A stretch of 64,000 bases of DNA from Pseudomonadales bacterium (GTDB lineage Bacteria; Pseudomonadota; Gammaproteobacteria; Pseudomonadales; Azotimanducaceae), in contig JACKNX010000004.1 in NCBI GenBank assembly GCA_024234635.1, positions 124,001 to 188,000 of the forward strand, written 5' to 3'. Positions 52,029 to 61,299 of the stretch are shown here, one piece after another. Within the stretch, counting starts at the first letter, position 1. Each line of letters starts with the position of its first letter. The translations under genes and the position numbers were made by a program. The notes below the pieces were generated by a model, which was given only the letters and a program-made list of their open reading frames with translations, did not search any database and was not told where the DNA came from.

Positions 52029-54215
52029 GTGCAACATCCAGAACTTTCCGCCCTTCCCCGCCGTCGCGCGCTGGTCGATCGGGCTACCCGGCTATTGGTG
52101 GGCATGGGAGGCGCCGGCGTCATTGTCGCCATTGCGCTCATCTTCTTCTATCTGCTCTGGGTGGTGCTGCCCATCTTCCTGCCAGCATCGGTCACGCCGC
52201 AGATTGGCGGCGAAACACCCGACTTCGAAGCGCCGGTTTACCTCGATACCGATGACGGGGGAAACGTGGGTATGGTCATCCAGGCTGACGGGCGGGTCCG
52301 TTTCCTGGCGCTGGAAGATGATCTCGAGGTGCTGACGCCCGAGCAGTCCCTCAACCGACCGGTGATCGCCATTACGGCGGATGCGGGTGGCGGCAATCTG
52401 TACGCGTTACTGGACACCTCGGGCGATGTACTCTTTTTCCGCGTCAATTATCGGGTCAGCTTTGACGAAACCCGGCGGCAGATCACACCCAGCATCACAT
52501 ATCCATTCGAAGAAAGTCCTGTAACACTCGGTGAATTCAAGGATTTTGAGTTTCATCGTGACGGTTCTGAATTGCTGATCGGCGTGCTGGCCGAAGGCAG
52601 CGTCCGCCTTCTGGAGTTCACGGACGTGGAGGACGGTTTTCCGCTCGAAGCCGCCACGCCCGGACGTATCGGCGCCTTGAGTGGCATCGACCACCTGATT
52701 CTCGGCCCTTCCAGCCGCTGGCTCTATCTGCTTGGCAACGACGGCAGGCTGGAGCTGTACGACATTCGCAAGCCCCGTCGACCGAAGCACGTCCACAGCC
52801 AGCGCCTGCTGAGCGGCGAGGGTCAAGTCGATGCGTTTGCACCGCTGCTTGGCCGCTACTCGCTGCTGGTTGGCCAGCAGAACATCGTCACCCAGTGGAG
52901 CCTGATCCGCGACGAGGGCGGTTACCGTTTCCAGGATATCCGTCAGTTTGATTTCCCGGCGCCGGTACGGTTGCTGCGGCCGGAACAGCGGCGCAAAGGA
53001 TTTGTCGCCATCGACACCGCGGAAACCGCGCACTTTGCGTTCGCCACCTCGGGCCGTATCACCACGGAAGCGCAACTCCCCGCCGGAACGCAGGTGCTTG
53101 GCATCTCGCCACGCGCGCACCACCTGCTCGCGAGCGCGCCGGACGGTGAACTCGCAACCTTCACCATCGACAACCGGCACCCGGACATTGGCTGGCGGAC
53201 GCTACTGGGAAAGGTGTGGTACGAAGGCTATGCCGAGCCTATTTTCAGTTGGCAGTCCTCGTCGGCAGGCAATGATTTCGAGGCAAAATTTTCACTGGTT
53301 CCGTTGATCTTCGGCACGCTCAAGGCAGCCCTGTACGCCATGCTGGTGGCGACGCCACTGGCCATTCTCGGCGCCATGTACACCGCGTTCTTCATGGCGC
53401 CGGCGATGCGACGCATTGTCAAACCCGGCATCGAGGTGATGGCGGCACTCCCCACCGTGGTGCTGGGCTTCCTGGCCGGGCTATGGCTTGCGCCGCTGAT
53501 TGAAGCCAACCTGGCTGCACTCCTGTGTGTGCTGTTTCTGGTTCCCCTGGGACTGCTGCTTCTGGCATGGTTGTGGCGCTACCTGCCCGACCGCATTACC
53601 CGTCCCTGCCAGGGCTGGTATGCGCTGCTGGCGATCGGCCCCATCGTTGCGCTGTTCTGGCTGGCATTCCAGCTCGGCGGACCGCTCGAGCGTGTGCTGT
53701 TCGACGGCAGCCTCCGCGACTGGATGCTCAATGAACTCGGCATCGCCTACGACCAGCGCAACGCGCTCATCGTGGGCATTGCCATGGGCATGGCGGTTGT
53801 ACCCACGATCTTCTCGATTGCCGAGGATGCGATCTACGGGGTGCCACGGAATCTGATCAATGGCTCGCTGGCGCTCGGCGCCACGCCCTGGCAGACACTC
53901 ACGCGGGTGGTCCTGCTCACCGCAAGTCCCGGTTTGTTCTCTGCGGTAATGATCGGCTTCGGCCGGGCCGTGGGAGAGACCATGATCGTGCTCATGGCCA
54001 CCGGCAACACACCCATCATGGACTGGAACATTTTTCAGGGCATGCGCACATTCGCCGCCAACATCGCGGTTGAAATGCCTGAGGCGGAAGTCGGAAGCTC
54101 GCACTTCCGAATCCTGTTCCTTACGGCGCTGCTGCTGTTCCTGCTGACCTTCGTGGTCAATTCAGTGGCGGAATTCGTGCGACAGCGTCTGCGCGCACGC
54201 TACGGGAGTCTGTGA
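52029..54215 (+). CDS. pstC: Phosphate ABC transporter permease PstC (long form)
   Basis: PstC forms the membrane channel with PstA. The 728-residue protein is more than twice the E. coli length (319) because a periplasmic domain of about 370 residues sits between the first membrane helix and the permease core. The core (about 430-728) contains the EAA-like loop [20 protein letters not shown] and FGRAVGETMIVLMATG. The GTG start at 52029 follows the terminator spacer. Its stop overlaps the pstA start (TGATG). Confidence 0.94.
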   Translation: MQHPELSALPRRRALVDRATRLLVGMGGAGVIVAIALIFFYLLWVVLPIFLPASVTPQIGGETPDFEAPVYLDTDDGGNVGMVIQADGRVRFLALEDDLEVLTPEQSLNRPVIAITADAGGGNLYALLDTSGDVLFFRVNYRVSFDETRRQITPSITYPFEESPVTLGEFKDFEFHRDGSELLIGVLAEGSVRLLEFTDVEDGFPLEAATPGRIGALSGIDHLILGPSSRWLYLLGNDGRLELYDIRKPRRPKHVHSQRLLSGEGQVDAFAPLLGRYSLLVGQQNIVTQWSLIRDEGGYRFQDIRQFDFPAPVRLLRPEQRRKGFVAIDTAETAHFAFATSGRITTEAQLPAGTQVLGISPRAHHLLASAPDGELATFTIDNRHPDIGWRTLLGKVWYEGYAEPIFSWQSSSAGNDFEAKFSLVPLIFGTLKAALYAMLVATPLAILGAMYTAFFMAPAMRRIVKPGIEVMAALPTVVLGFLAGLWLAPLIEANLAALLCVLFLVPLGLLLLAWLWRYLPDRITRPCQGWYALLAIGPIVALFWLAFQLGGPLERVLFDGSLRDWMLNELGIAYDQRNALIVGIAMGMAVVPTIFSIAEDAIYGVPRNLINGSLALGATPWQTLTRVVLLTASPGLFSAVMIGFGRAVGETMIVLMATGNTPIMDWNIFQGMRTFAANIAVEMPEAEVGSSHFRILFLTALLLFLLTFVVNSVAEFVRQRLRARYGSL

Positions 54216-55900
54216 TGGCGACACGCAAAACCAGCGGCCTGCGTTCCTGGCTGCGCTCCGGTGAACCCTGGGTCTGGATGAACGCCGCCGCTGTGGGCAC
54301 CTCCATCCTGGCTGTCATCGGCCTGGTGGGGCTGATTGCCTGGAACGGTCTCGCACATTTCTGGCCGCACGCCATCGTGCAACTGGAAACGGGCACGGCA
54401 GACAATCCGGTGATCCTCCTCGGTGAACTGGTTGATACGGATACCACGGAGCGACTGCAGTATGAGGAAGCCACCGGTGATGGCGCATTGCCCGAAGCAC
54501 AGACAACCGTAACCCGCGTGCTCCTCAAGACTGGCAACCGCCGGACGGCGCCGCCTGACTTTCGCTGGGTGTACGACCACAGGATCAACCGTATCTCGCA
54601 GCCTGTGGACGCCATTGTCATCGAGCGCACCGAATGGGGAAACGCATACGGTTTCCTTGAGTCCGTACGTGACGGCGACCGGACGGTGACAGGTGTGAAG
54701 GCACAGGAGGCGCTGGCGCGGGCCATCGACTTCGCCGAAGAACTTCGGGAAAACATTCGCGATCTGCAACAGGCTGAACTGCAACGCGTGAATGCCGGCA
54801 TCGAGGCACTGCGTCTCGAAGATCGCCGGATTGCATTGTCGGACAGGTCACCGACGGACAAGCAGTCGGCGCATGCGGACGTGGCACAGCGGCGCGCCGC
54901 GCTCGAAGCCACATACGCCACCCTGGAGCGCGAGTTGCGCGAACATATCAACCGCTTTCAGGGGCATGAAATCACCCTGCGGCGCGCGGATGGCGAGACG
55001 GAGGTGATTCCGCTCGCCAACATCGTACGCACCTGGCAACCCAACGCAATGAGCCTTGCGGGCAAGCTGGGGCACTACCTGTCCAGCGTATGGCTGTTCC
55101 TGAGCGAGGATCCGCGCGAGGCGAACACGGAAGGCGGAATCTTCCCCGCGCTGTTCGGCACGGTGATGATGGTGTTGCTCATGTCGCTGCTGGTGACGCC
55201 GTTTGGGGTCATCGCGGCCATCTATCTGCGTGAATATGCCCACCAGGGAGCTTTCGTGCGCCTGATCCGCATCGCGGTAAACAACCTGGCCGGCGTACCA
55301 TCCATCGTCTACGGTGTGTTTGGTCTGGGCTTTTTCGTCTATTTCGTCGGCGCCGGCATCGATCAACTGTTGTTTCCCGAGGCATTGCCGGCACCGACGT
55401 TCGGCACACCGGGCCTGTTGTGGGCGTCGCTGACCCTGGCTCTGCTCACCGTACCCGTGGTGGTGGTGTCCACCGAGGAAGGTCTCACGCGCATACCGCG
55501 CAGCGTACGCGAAGGCAGCCTGGCGCTGGGCGCCACAAAGGCGGAAACGCTGTTTCGCGTCATCCTGCCGATGGCCTCACCGGCTATTCTCACGGGCGTC
55601 ATCCTGGCCGTAGCGCGCGCGGCCGGTGAAGTCGCGCCACTGATGCTGGTGGGTGTGGTCAAACTGGCGCCCACCCTTCCCGTGGACGGGCTGTTTCCTT
55701 TTCTGCATCTCGACAGGAAATTCATGCACCTCGGTTTCCACATTTACGACGTCGGCTTCCAGAGCCCCAACGTCGAAGCGGCACGGCCTCTGGTTTACGC
55801 AACCACCCTGCTGCTCCTCACCATTATCCTGTTGCTGAACCTGACGGCGATTCTGCTTCGCAACCGTCTGGAACAGCGTTATCGCGGCGTGGAGGGTTGA
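54215..55900 (+). CDS. pstA: Phosphate ABC transporter permease PstA (long form)
   Basis: The second channel subunit, 561 residues against about 296 in E. coli. A periplasmic insert (about 45-285) with a charged, coiled-coil-like stretch (about 150-250) precedes the permease core, which has the loop [19 protein letters not shown] and [18 protein letters not shown] 54215 overlaps the pstC stop. Its stop overlaps pstB (TGATG). Confidence 0.94.
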   Translation: MATRKTSGLRSWLRSGEPWVWMNAAAVGTSILAVIGLVGLIAWNGLAHFWPHAIVQLETGTADNPVILLGELVDTDTTERLQYEEATGDGALPEAQTTVTRVLLKTGNRRTAPPDFRWVYDHRINRISQPVDAIVIERTEWGNAYGFLESVRDGDRTVTGVKAQEALARAIDFAEELRENIRDLQQAELQRVNAGIEALRLEDRRIALSDRSPTDKQSAHADVAQRRAALEATYATLERELREHINRFQGHEITLRRADGETEVIPLANIVRTWQPNAMSLAGKLGHYLSSVWLFLSEDPREANTEGGIFPALFGTVMMVLLMSLLVTPFGVIAAIYLREYAHQGAFVRLIRIAVNNLAGVPSIVYGVFGLGFFVYFVGAGIDQLLFPEALPAPTFGTPGLLWASLTLALLTVPVVVVSTEEGLTRIPRSVREGSLALGATKAETLFRVILPMASPAILTGVILAVARAAGEVAPLMLVGVVKLAPTLPVDGLFPFLHLDRKFMHLGFHIYDVGFQSPNVEAARPLVYATTLLLLTIILLLNLTAILLRNRLEQRYRGVEG

Positions 55901-56703
55901 TGACCACCTCAAACGGCGGAGCGGCCGATACCAGCTCTATCCAGGACCAGTCCACCAGCCTGAAAGTGCTGGACTGGTCCCTGTACTACGGCGCCTCCCA
56001 GGCGCTCAAATCCATCAGCCTGGATATTCCGCAACGCAAGGTAACCGCCTTCATCGGCCCCTCCGGCTGCGGCAAGTCCACGTTGCTGCGCTGCTTCAAC
56101 CGCATGAACGACCTCATCGACGACGTGTCGGTGGATGGTCACATTCTGCTCGAGGGGCAGGATATTCATGCGCCGGAAGTAAATGTTGCGCAGCTGCGCC
56201 GTCGCGTGGGCATGGTCTTCCAGCGTCCCAACCCCTTTCCGAAGTCGATCTTCGAGAACGTGGCCTATGGGCTGCGCATCCAGGGCGGCGTGCCACGCGG
56301 CGAGCTGGAAGACCGTGTGGAGTGGTCCCTGAAAATGGCGGCACTCTGGGACGAAGTGAAAGACCGCCTGAAGGAGTCGGCGTTGGGCTTGTCTGGCGGA
56401 CAGCAGCAACGCCTGGTGATCGCCAGGGCCGTCGCCGTACAGCCTTCCGTGTTGCTGCTGGACGAACCGGCTTCGGCGCTGGATCCGATATCCACGCTCA
56501 AGATCGAGGAGCTCATCCATCAGCTCAAGGACAACTATACGATTGTCATCGTCACCCACAACATGCAGCAGGCGGCACGTGTCTCCGACCTCACGGCGTT
56601 CCTGTACCTGGGCGAACTCATTGAATTCGCCGCCACGGAACAGATCTTCACCAATCCGTCGAAAAAGCGGACGGAAGACTACATAACCGGGCGCTACGGG
56701 TGA
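55900..56703 (+). CDS. pstB: Phosphate ABC transporter ATP-binding protein PstB
   Basis: The ATPase of the Pst system, 267 residues. It has Walker [10 protein letters not shown], the signature LSGGQQQRL, Walker [13 protein letters not shown], and the phosphate-type block [19 protein letters not shown], which identifies PstB rather than a generic ABC protein. It starts at the ATG overlapping the pstA stop. Confidence 0.97.
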   Translation: MTTSNGGAADTSSIQDQSTSLKVLDWSLYYGASQALKSISLDIPQRKVTAFIGPSGCGKSTLLRCFNRMNDLIDDVSVDGHILLEGQDIHAPEVNVAQLRRRVGMVFQRPNPFPKSIFENVAYGLRIQGGVPRGELEDRVEWSLKMAALWDEVKDRLKESALGLSGGQQQRLVIARAVAVQPSVLLLDEPASALDPISTLKIEELIHQLKDNYTIVIVTHNMQQAARVSDLTAFLYLGELIEFAATEQIFTNPSKKRTEDYITGRYG

Positions 56704-56793
56704 TCCCGCAGGACATGGCGGCGTCGCCGGAGCATCCGGAGCTTGATTCCCGGCAGCCGCTTTCTTACCTTGAGCCGCTTGCCGCGCAGGAAT

Positions 56794-56811
56794 CTGTCAT
56801 GGAAACGTCAC
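56794..56811 (+). promoter_or_regulatory. Pho-box-like site upstream of phoU
   Basis: CTGTCAT, 4 bp, ACGTCAC: the first half-site is perfect and the second has two differences from CTGTCAC. It lies about 30 bp before the phoU start. The gap after pstB is 136 bp, so phoU may have its own phosphate-controlled promoter. Confidence 0.6.
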
Positions 56812-56839
56812 ACAGTGCGGATGTGACCGGAGATTTGTC

Positions 56840-57526
56840 ATGAACCGACATATTTCGGAACAGTTCGACGAAGAGCTGCAGTCCGCACGCCAACTCATGA
56901 TGGAGATGGGGGGGCTGCTGGAGCAGCAGCTCAGCAACGCGCGCGACGCACTATTCAGCCAGCAGTCTGAAAAGGCGATGCATGTCATCGAAACGGAGAA
57001 GCGCATCAACGGCCTCGAAAAGGAGCTGGATGAACACTGCATACAGATCATCGCCCGACGCCAGCCGGCAGCGTCGGACCTGCGTATGATGATCAGCGTA
57101 CTGCGGGCTTCTTCGGACCTGGAGCGCATCGGCGATGAAGCCAAACGCATCGCGCGAACGGCGCTGAAGATCGCCAATCAGGCACTGCCGGATGATCGAT
57201 ATGCCGAGATCGAATCACTGATGACGGGTGTGGAAGCCATGGTTGCGAGAGCCCTGGACGCCTTCGCACGCTCGGACGTCGATAGCGCGCTGGCCAACAT
57301 CGCCGCGGACGCCGATATCGATCGTCGCTACAAGACAATCACCGAGCGCCTGGTGCAGGACATGCAGCGCCACCCCGATACGCTGGACCTGTCGATGAGC
57401 ATGATCTGGGTTGCCAGGGCGCTGGAACGCATCGGCGACCACGCAAAGAACATCTGTGAATACGTGGTCTACCTCGCTCGCGGCGAGGATGTGCGCCACA
57501 CACGCAATCCCACCGCCAATAACTAG
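56840..57526 (+). CDS. phoU: Phosphate transport system regulator PhoU
   Basis: PhoU links the Pst transporter to PhoR and keeps the Pho response off when phosphate is ample. The 228-residue protein is two three-helix PhoU repeats, with the metal-site signature EKRINGLEKELDEHCI and ARALERIGDHAKNI. It follows pstB by 136 bp on the same strand. Confidence 0.96.
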   Translation: MNRHISEQFDEELQSARQLMMEMGGLLEQQLSNARDALFSQQSEKAMHVIETEKRINGLEKELDEHCIQIIARRQPAASDLRMMISVLRASSDLERIGDEAKRIARTALKIANQALPDDRYAEIESLMTGVEAMVARALDAFARSDVDSALANIAADADIDRRYKTITERLVQDMQRHPDTLDLSMSMIWVARALERIGDHAKNICEYVVYLARGEDVRHTRNPTANN

Positions 57527-57555
57527 CCGTTCGTCGGCCATTGTCTGGAGACGTC

Positions 57556-58200
57556 ATGTCGATCGAAGCAGTCCTCTGGGATTTTGGTGGTGTCATCACC
57601 ACGAGTCCGTTCGAGGCGTTCAACCGGTTCGAGGCCGAACGTGGCCTGCCCCGTGATTTCATCCGTGGGATCAACGCCACCAATCCGGAGACCAACGCCT
57701 GGGCGCAGTTCGAGTCCAGCGCCATCACCCTGGACGAATTCGACGAGGCCTTCGCGCGCGAAGCGCGGGAAAAGGGCCATCATGTGGGCGGTCGCGAAGT
57801 CGTGGCGCTGCTCGCTGGTGATATCCGTCCTCGCATGGTCAACGTACTCCGCCTGTGCAAGGCGAACTACCGTATCGCCTGCATCACGAACAACGTGCGT
57901 TCCGGCGAGGGACCTGGCATGGCGCGCACCGCGGACAAAGCCAGGGCCATGGCCGACGTCATGGGGCTCTTCGATCTGGTGGTGGAGTCGAGCGTGGAAG
58001 GCATCCGCAAGCCCAATCCCCGCATCTATTCGCTCACGTGCGAACGTCTGGGGGTAGACCCCGGCCGTGTCGTTTTCCTGGATGATCTCGGCATCAACCT
58101 CAAACCGGCAAAACAACTTGGCATGCGCACCATCAAGGTATTGAGCGAGGCGCAGGCTATTGATGAACTGGCGGCGATCACCGGCCTCGACTTCCCCTGA
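57556..58200 (+). CDS. HAD-superfamily hydrolase (epoxide-hydrolase N-domain-like)
   Basis: The 214-residue protein has HAD motif I WDFGGV, with the nucleophile aspartate and the second acid replaced by glycine, motif II CITNNV, a lysine in GIRKPNP and motif IV FLDDLGINL. This subclass matches the phosphatase-like N-domain of soluble epoxide hydrolases and related IA-type HADs. Activity may be low without the second acid. ATG 57556 follows CTGGAG. It is 29 bp after phoU but is not a known Pho gene. Confidence 0.87.
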   Translation: MSIEAVLWDFGGVITTSPFEAFNRFEAERGLPRDFIRGINATNPETNAWAQFESSAITLDEFDEAFAREAREKGHHVGGREVVALLAGDIRPRMVNVLRLCKANYRIACITNNVRSGEGPGMARTADKARAMADVMGLFDLVVESSVEGIRKPNPRIYSLTCERLGVDPGRVVFLDDLGINLKPAKQLGMRTIKVLSEAQAIDELAAITGLDFP

Positions 58201-58479
58201 GCGAAAGCAACGCGGCCATCGCCAGGCGGACGTTCATCCGCCCACGACAAGCCGCCAGGACAGCAAGGTCGTCAGCACGGAAAGGTCGTCAGCACGGAAA
58301 GGTCGTCAGCACGGAAGGCTAGTCAGCACGGAAGGCTAGTCAGCACCGAAGGCTAGTCAGCACCGAACGGACGTCAGGAGACACCGGCCAAGAGGGGGCA
58401 GTCGCACCGCCGCTACCGCTTCAGCGCGACCGCCAGGTCAACCAGGCGTCGAACGGGAAATCGCCCGCTGTCGTTGCTC
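58201..58479. other. Gene-free gap between HAD gene and CoxS-like gene
   Basis: Both flanking genes end here (convergent). The content is the 17-bp tandem array plus unassigned sequence. No terminator with a T-run was seen. Confidence 0.5.
58264..58378. repeat. 17-bp tandem repeat, about 6.7 copies
   Basis: Units start at 58264, 58281, 58298, 58315, 58332 and 58349, with a partial unit from 58366. The consensus is AAGG(T/C)(C/T)(G/A)GTCAGCAC(G/C)G. Copies 1-3 carry GGTCGTC, copies 4-6 carry GGCTAGTC, and copies 5-6 end CCG, so variants are ordered along the array. There are no spacers between units, and 17 bp is not a codon multiple. Confidence 0.9.
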
Positions 58480-58959
58480 TCAGGCCGGATAGGCCAGCGT
58501 TGCCGCCGCGTCCTGCACTGCCCGGATGATTTTGTCATAACCCGTACAGCGACACAGGTTGCCCGCCAGCCAATAGCGAATGGTCTCTTCGTCCGGATTC
58601 GGATGCTTGTCCAGCAGCGCCTTGGTGGCGACAACAAGACCGGGCGTACAGATACCGCACTGCAGCGCCGCGTGCTCCAGAAACTTCTGCTGAATCGGGT
58701 GCAGCCCATCCTTGCCGGCAATTCCTTCGATGGTGGTCACGTTGTGGCCACTCGCCTCCACCGCCAGCATGAGGCAGGCGCACACCAACCGGCCATCGAG
58801 CAATATCGAACAGGCGCCGCAGTCACCGGAACCGCAGCCTTCCTTGGTGCCGGTCTTGCCCAGCGTGTCACGCAGCACTTCCAGCAACGTCTGCTGCGGT
58901 TCGCACAGGAACTCCACCGTTTCGCCATTGATACGGGTTTCGACTTGTACTTTCTGCAT
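58480..58959 (-). CDS. (2Fe-2S) subunit of a molybdenum hydroxylase (CoxS/XdhA-C type)
   Basis: This electron-transfer subunit carries two 2Fe-2S clusters. The plant-type N-terminal site reads GCGSGDCGACS plus a later C in GRLVCAC, and the C-terminal site reads QCGICTPG and NLCRCTGY. The 159-residue length is standard. It starts 3 bp after the FAD subunit stop. The large molybdopterin subunit that should accompany it is not in the window. Confidence 0.93.
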   Translation of the reverse strand: MQKVQVETRINGETVEFLCEPQQTLLEVLRDTLGKTGTKEGCGSGDCGACSILLDGRLVCACLMLAVEASGHNVTTIEGIAGKDGLHPIQQKFLEHAALQCGICTPGLVVATKALLDKHPNPDEETIRYWLAGNLCRCTGYDKIIRAVQDAAATLAYPA

Positions 58960-58962
58960 GGT

Positions 58963-59841
58963 TCAGGCTCCGAGGGCTCGGTCGCGGGCAATTGCGCCAA
59001 CGCGACGACACAAAACGGCGATGATCTTGCGACGATAATCCGCGGTACCGCGGCGGTCGGAAATGGGTGATGACGCCGCCGTGCAGGCGGCACCGGCGGC
59101 GGCAAGCGCGGCATCATCCACCTTCGTGCCGACCAGGGCATCCGCGGCGGTGGGCACCAGCAGGGCCGTGGGCGCTACCGCGCCGATGCTGACGCGGGCC
59201 GCCGTACAGGTGCCGCTGGCATCGAGCGTGAGGCAGATGCCACAACCCGCCACGGCAATATCCATCTCCGTGCGCGGTATGAAGCGCTGGTATGCATCTG
59301 CCGTGCGGGCATCGTGATTCTTCAGGCGCAGCCCGAGCAGGATCTCACCGGGTTGCAACGCGTTCTTCTGGACGCCGACCACAAACGCCTCCACGGGCAT
59401 TTCCCGCGTACCGTTTGCCCCTGCAATGACACAGACCGCGCCGTTGGCGATGAGCGCGGGAATGGTATCCCCGGCGGGCGATGCATTACACAGATTGCCG
59501 CCGATGCTGGCCCGTCCCTGCACCTGGGTGGATCCGATCAGGTCTGCCGCTTCCAGCAGGCCCGGAAACATCTGCACCAATTGCGCGTTCTCGTTCAGGA
59601 CGGCGCTGGAGAGTGTGGCGCCGATAAACGTTTCCTGCGCGCCGATCTCCAGGCGATTGGTTTCCGCCAGGAATTTGAGGTCCACGATCGTACGTGGCGT
59701 GCGGTCCACGGCCCGCATCTGGACGATGAGGTCGGTCCCCCCCGCCATGACCTGGGCGCGTCCCCCGGCTGCCTGTACCGTCTTCAGCGTCGCCAGCGTC
59801 TCCTCCACGCTTTTCGGCGCCACATAGGCAAATGCACTCAT
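58963..59841 (-). CDS. FAD-binding subunit of a molybdenum hydroxylase (CoxM type)
   Basis: This 292-residue medium subunit passes electrons from the iron-sulfur subunit to an acceptor. It has the FAD motifs AGGTDLIVQM near residue 40 and IGGNLCNASPAGDTIPAL near 105, as in CoxM/XdhB. ATG 59841 starts at MSAFAYVAPKSVEETLA, the family N-terminus. It is transcribed divergently from the M24 peptidase across 123 bp. Confidence 0.92.
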   Translation of the reverse strand: MSAFAYVAPKSVEETLATLKTVQAAGGRAQVMAGGTDLIVQMRAVDRTPRTIVDLKFLAETNRLEIGAQETFIGATLSSAVLNENAQLVQMFPGLLEAADLIGSTQVQGRASIGGNLCNASPAGDTIPALIANGAVCVIAGANGTREMPVEAFVVGVQKNALQPGEILLGLRLKNHDARTADAYQRFIPRTEMDIAVAGCGICLTLDASGTCTAARVSIGAVAPTALLVPTAADALVGTKVDDAALAAAGAACTAASSPISDRRGTADYRRKIIAVLCRRVGAIARDRALGA

Positions 59842-59964
59842 CTGCTGCGAGCTCCCCACTGGATCAAAAGAAGCCTGCAATCTATCACGATCACTCAAGG
59901 GCGGGGAGACTTGTATACTCGCGCATCACGCCGAAACCGCCGGAAAGCTTCAGGCCAGCGACAG

Positions 59965-61299
59965 ATGACAACCGAGTACGAACGCCACATCGAAACGCTG
60001 CGCGAGCGCTGGGACGCCGCGCTCGCCACCGCCGGATATGACGCCGCCGTGATTGCGGCCGGCGCACCGGCGCTGCACTACCAGGACGACCAGCACACGG
60101 TATTCCGGCCCAACCCCGATTTCCTGCAATGGCTGCCGCAGGACGACTGCGTGAACGCCTTCCTGCTGGTACAACGGGATTCACGGCCGCGCCTGTTCTT
60201 TCCCGCCGCCAGGGACTACTGGCATGCGCCGCCCGAGCCGCCGGCCTGGGCGTCCTGCGCCCTGCACATCGACACGTTCGAGGACCCTGAGGCCCTGCGT
60301 TCGGCACTCGCCGCCGCGGTGGCGGCAAGCGGGCGGACGGTGCTCTGCGCCCAGCACGATGATTCCAACCTCGGCTGCGCCGCCTTCAACGACAGCCGCG
60401 TGCTGCATGCCGTGCATTACACGCGTGCGGTAAAAACACCCTTCGAACTGTCGGCCCTTCGCGAGGCAACCCGGCGGGCGGTTGCGGGTCACCTCGCCGC
60501 GCGGGAGGCGTTCCACTCCGGACAGAGCGAATTTGCCATCAATCTGGCCTACCTCGCGGCCAGCGGTCATACGGCGGACGAACTCCCCTACGGCAACATC
60601 GTGGCGCTCAACCACCACGCCGCCCTTCTCCATTACCAGCACCTGGATCGTCAGCCACCCGCCGAGCACTTCAGTTTCCTGCTGGATGCCGGGGCCCGTG
60701 TGCATGGGTACGCGGCGGACGTGACGCGCACCTGGGCGGCAGCGGGTGATGGCATTCGTTCGGAATTCCGGTCGCTGATCGAGGACTTCGACAAGCGTCA
60801 ACAGCGCCTCACTGCCGCGGTGCAACCCGGTCGGTCGTTTACCGAACTTCACGAGGCAGCGCATCGGGAGGTTGCCGGTGCGCTGATTGCCTTCGATCTC
60901 GTTCGCGGCGATGCGCAGGACATCTTCGACCTCGGTATCACCCGCAGCTTCCTGCCACATGGTCTGGGTCATCTGCTCGGTCTGCAGACCCACGACATCG
61001 GTGGCCACCTTGCGGATCGGACGGGACGACAGCAACCGCCGCCCGGCGTTTATCCGGCCCTGCGCCTCACCCGGGTAGTGGAACCCGGCTTTGTCTTCAC
61101 GGTGGAGCCAGGACTGTATTTCATCCCGATGCTGCTTGATGAACTGCGTGCCTCCGCCCACGCGCACCGCGTGAACTGGGCACGTGTCGATGCGTTCCGA
61201 TGCTGCGGCGGTATTCGCATCGAGGACAATGTCGTCGTTACCGCCGACGGCTGCGACAACGTCACCCGGGCGGCCTTCGCGGAGGCTGGCGATGACTGA
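59965..61299 (+). CDS. pepQ: Xaa-Pro dipeptidase (prolidase, peptidase M24)
   Basis: Prolidase splits dipeptides with C-terminal proline. The 444-residue length matches PepQ (443 in E. coli). The five metal ligands are visible: two aspartates in LLDAGARVHGYAADVTRTW, a histidine in LPHGLGHLLGLQTHD, and glutamates in VEPGLYF and GIRIEDNV. ATG 59965 has CAGCGACAG upstream and no strong ribosome site. Its end overlaps the S9 peptidase start by 8 bp. Confidence 0.93.
   Translation: MTTEYERHIETLRERWDAALATAGYDAAVIAAGAPALHYQDDQHTVFRPNPDFLQWLPQDDCVNAFLLVQRDSRPRLFFPAARDYWHAPPEPPAWASCALHIDTFEDPEALRSALAAAVAASGRTVLCAQHDDSNLGCAAFNDSRVLHAVHYTRAVKTPFELSALREATRRAVAGHLAAREAFHSGQSEFAINLAYLAASGHTADELPYGNIVALNHHAALLHYQHLDRQPPAEHFSFLLDAGARVHGYAADVTRTWAAAGDGIRSEFRSLIEDFDKRQQRLTAAVQPGRSFTELHEAAHREVAGALIAFDLVRGDAQDIFDLGITRSFLPHGLGHLLGLQTHDIGGHLADRTGRQQPPPGVYPALRLTRVVEPGFVFTVEPGLYFIPMLLDELRASAHAHRVNWARVDAFRCCGGIRIEDNVVVTADGCDNVTRAAFAEAGDD

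Noticed and set aside
58264..58378. Possible CRISPR array
   Set aside because: The units are 17 bp and directly adjacent with no spacers, and no cas gene is present. It is a plain tandem repeat.
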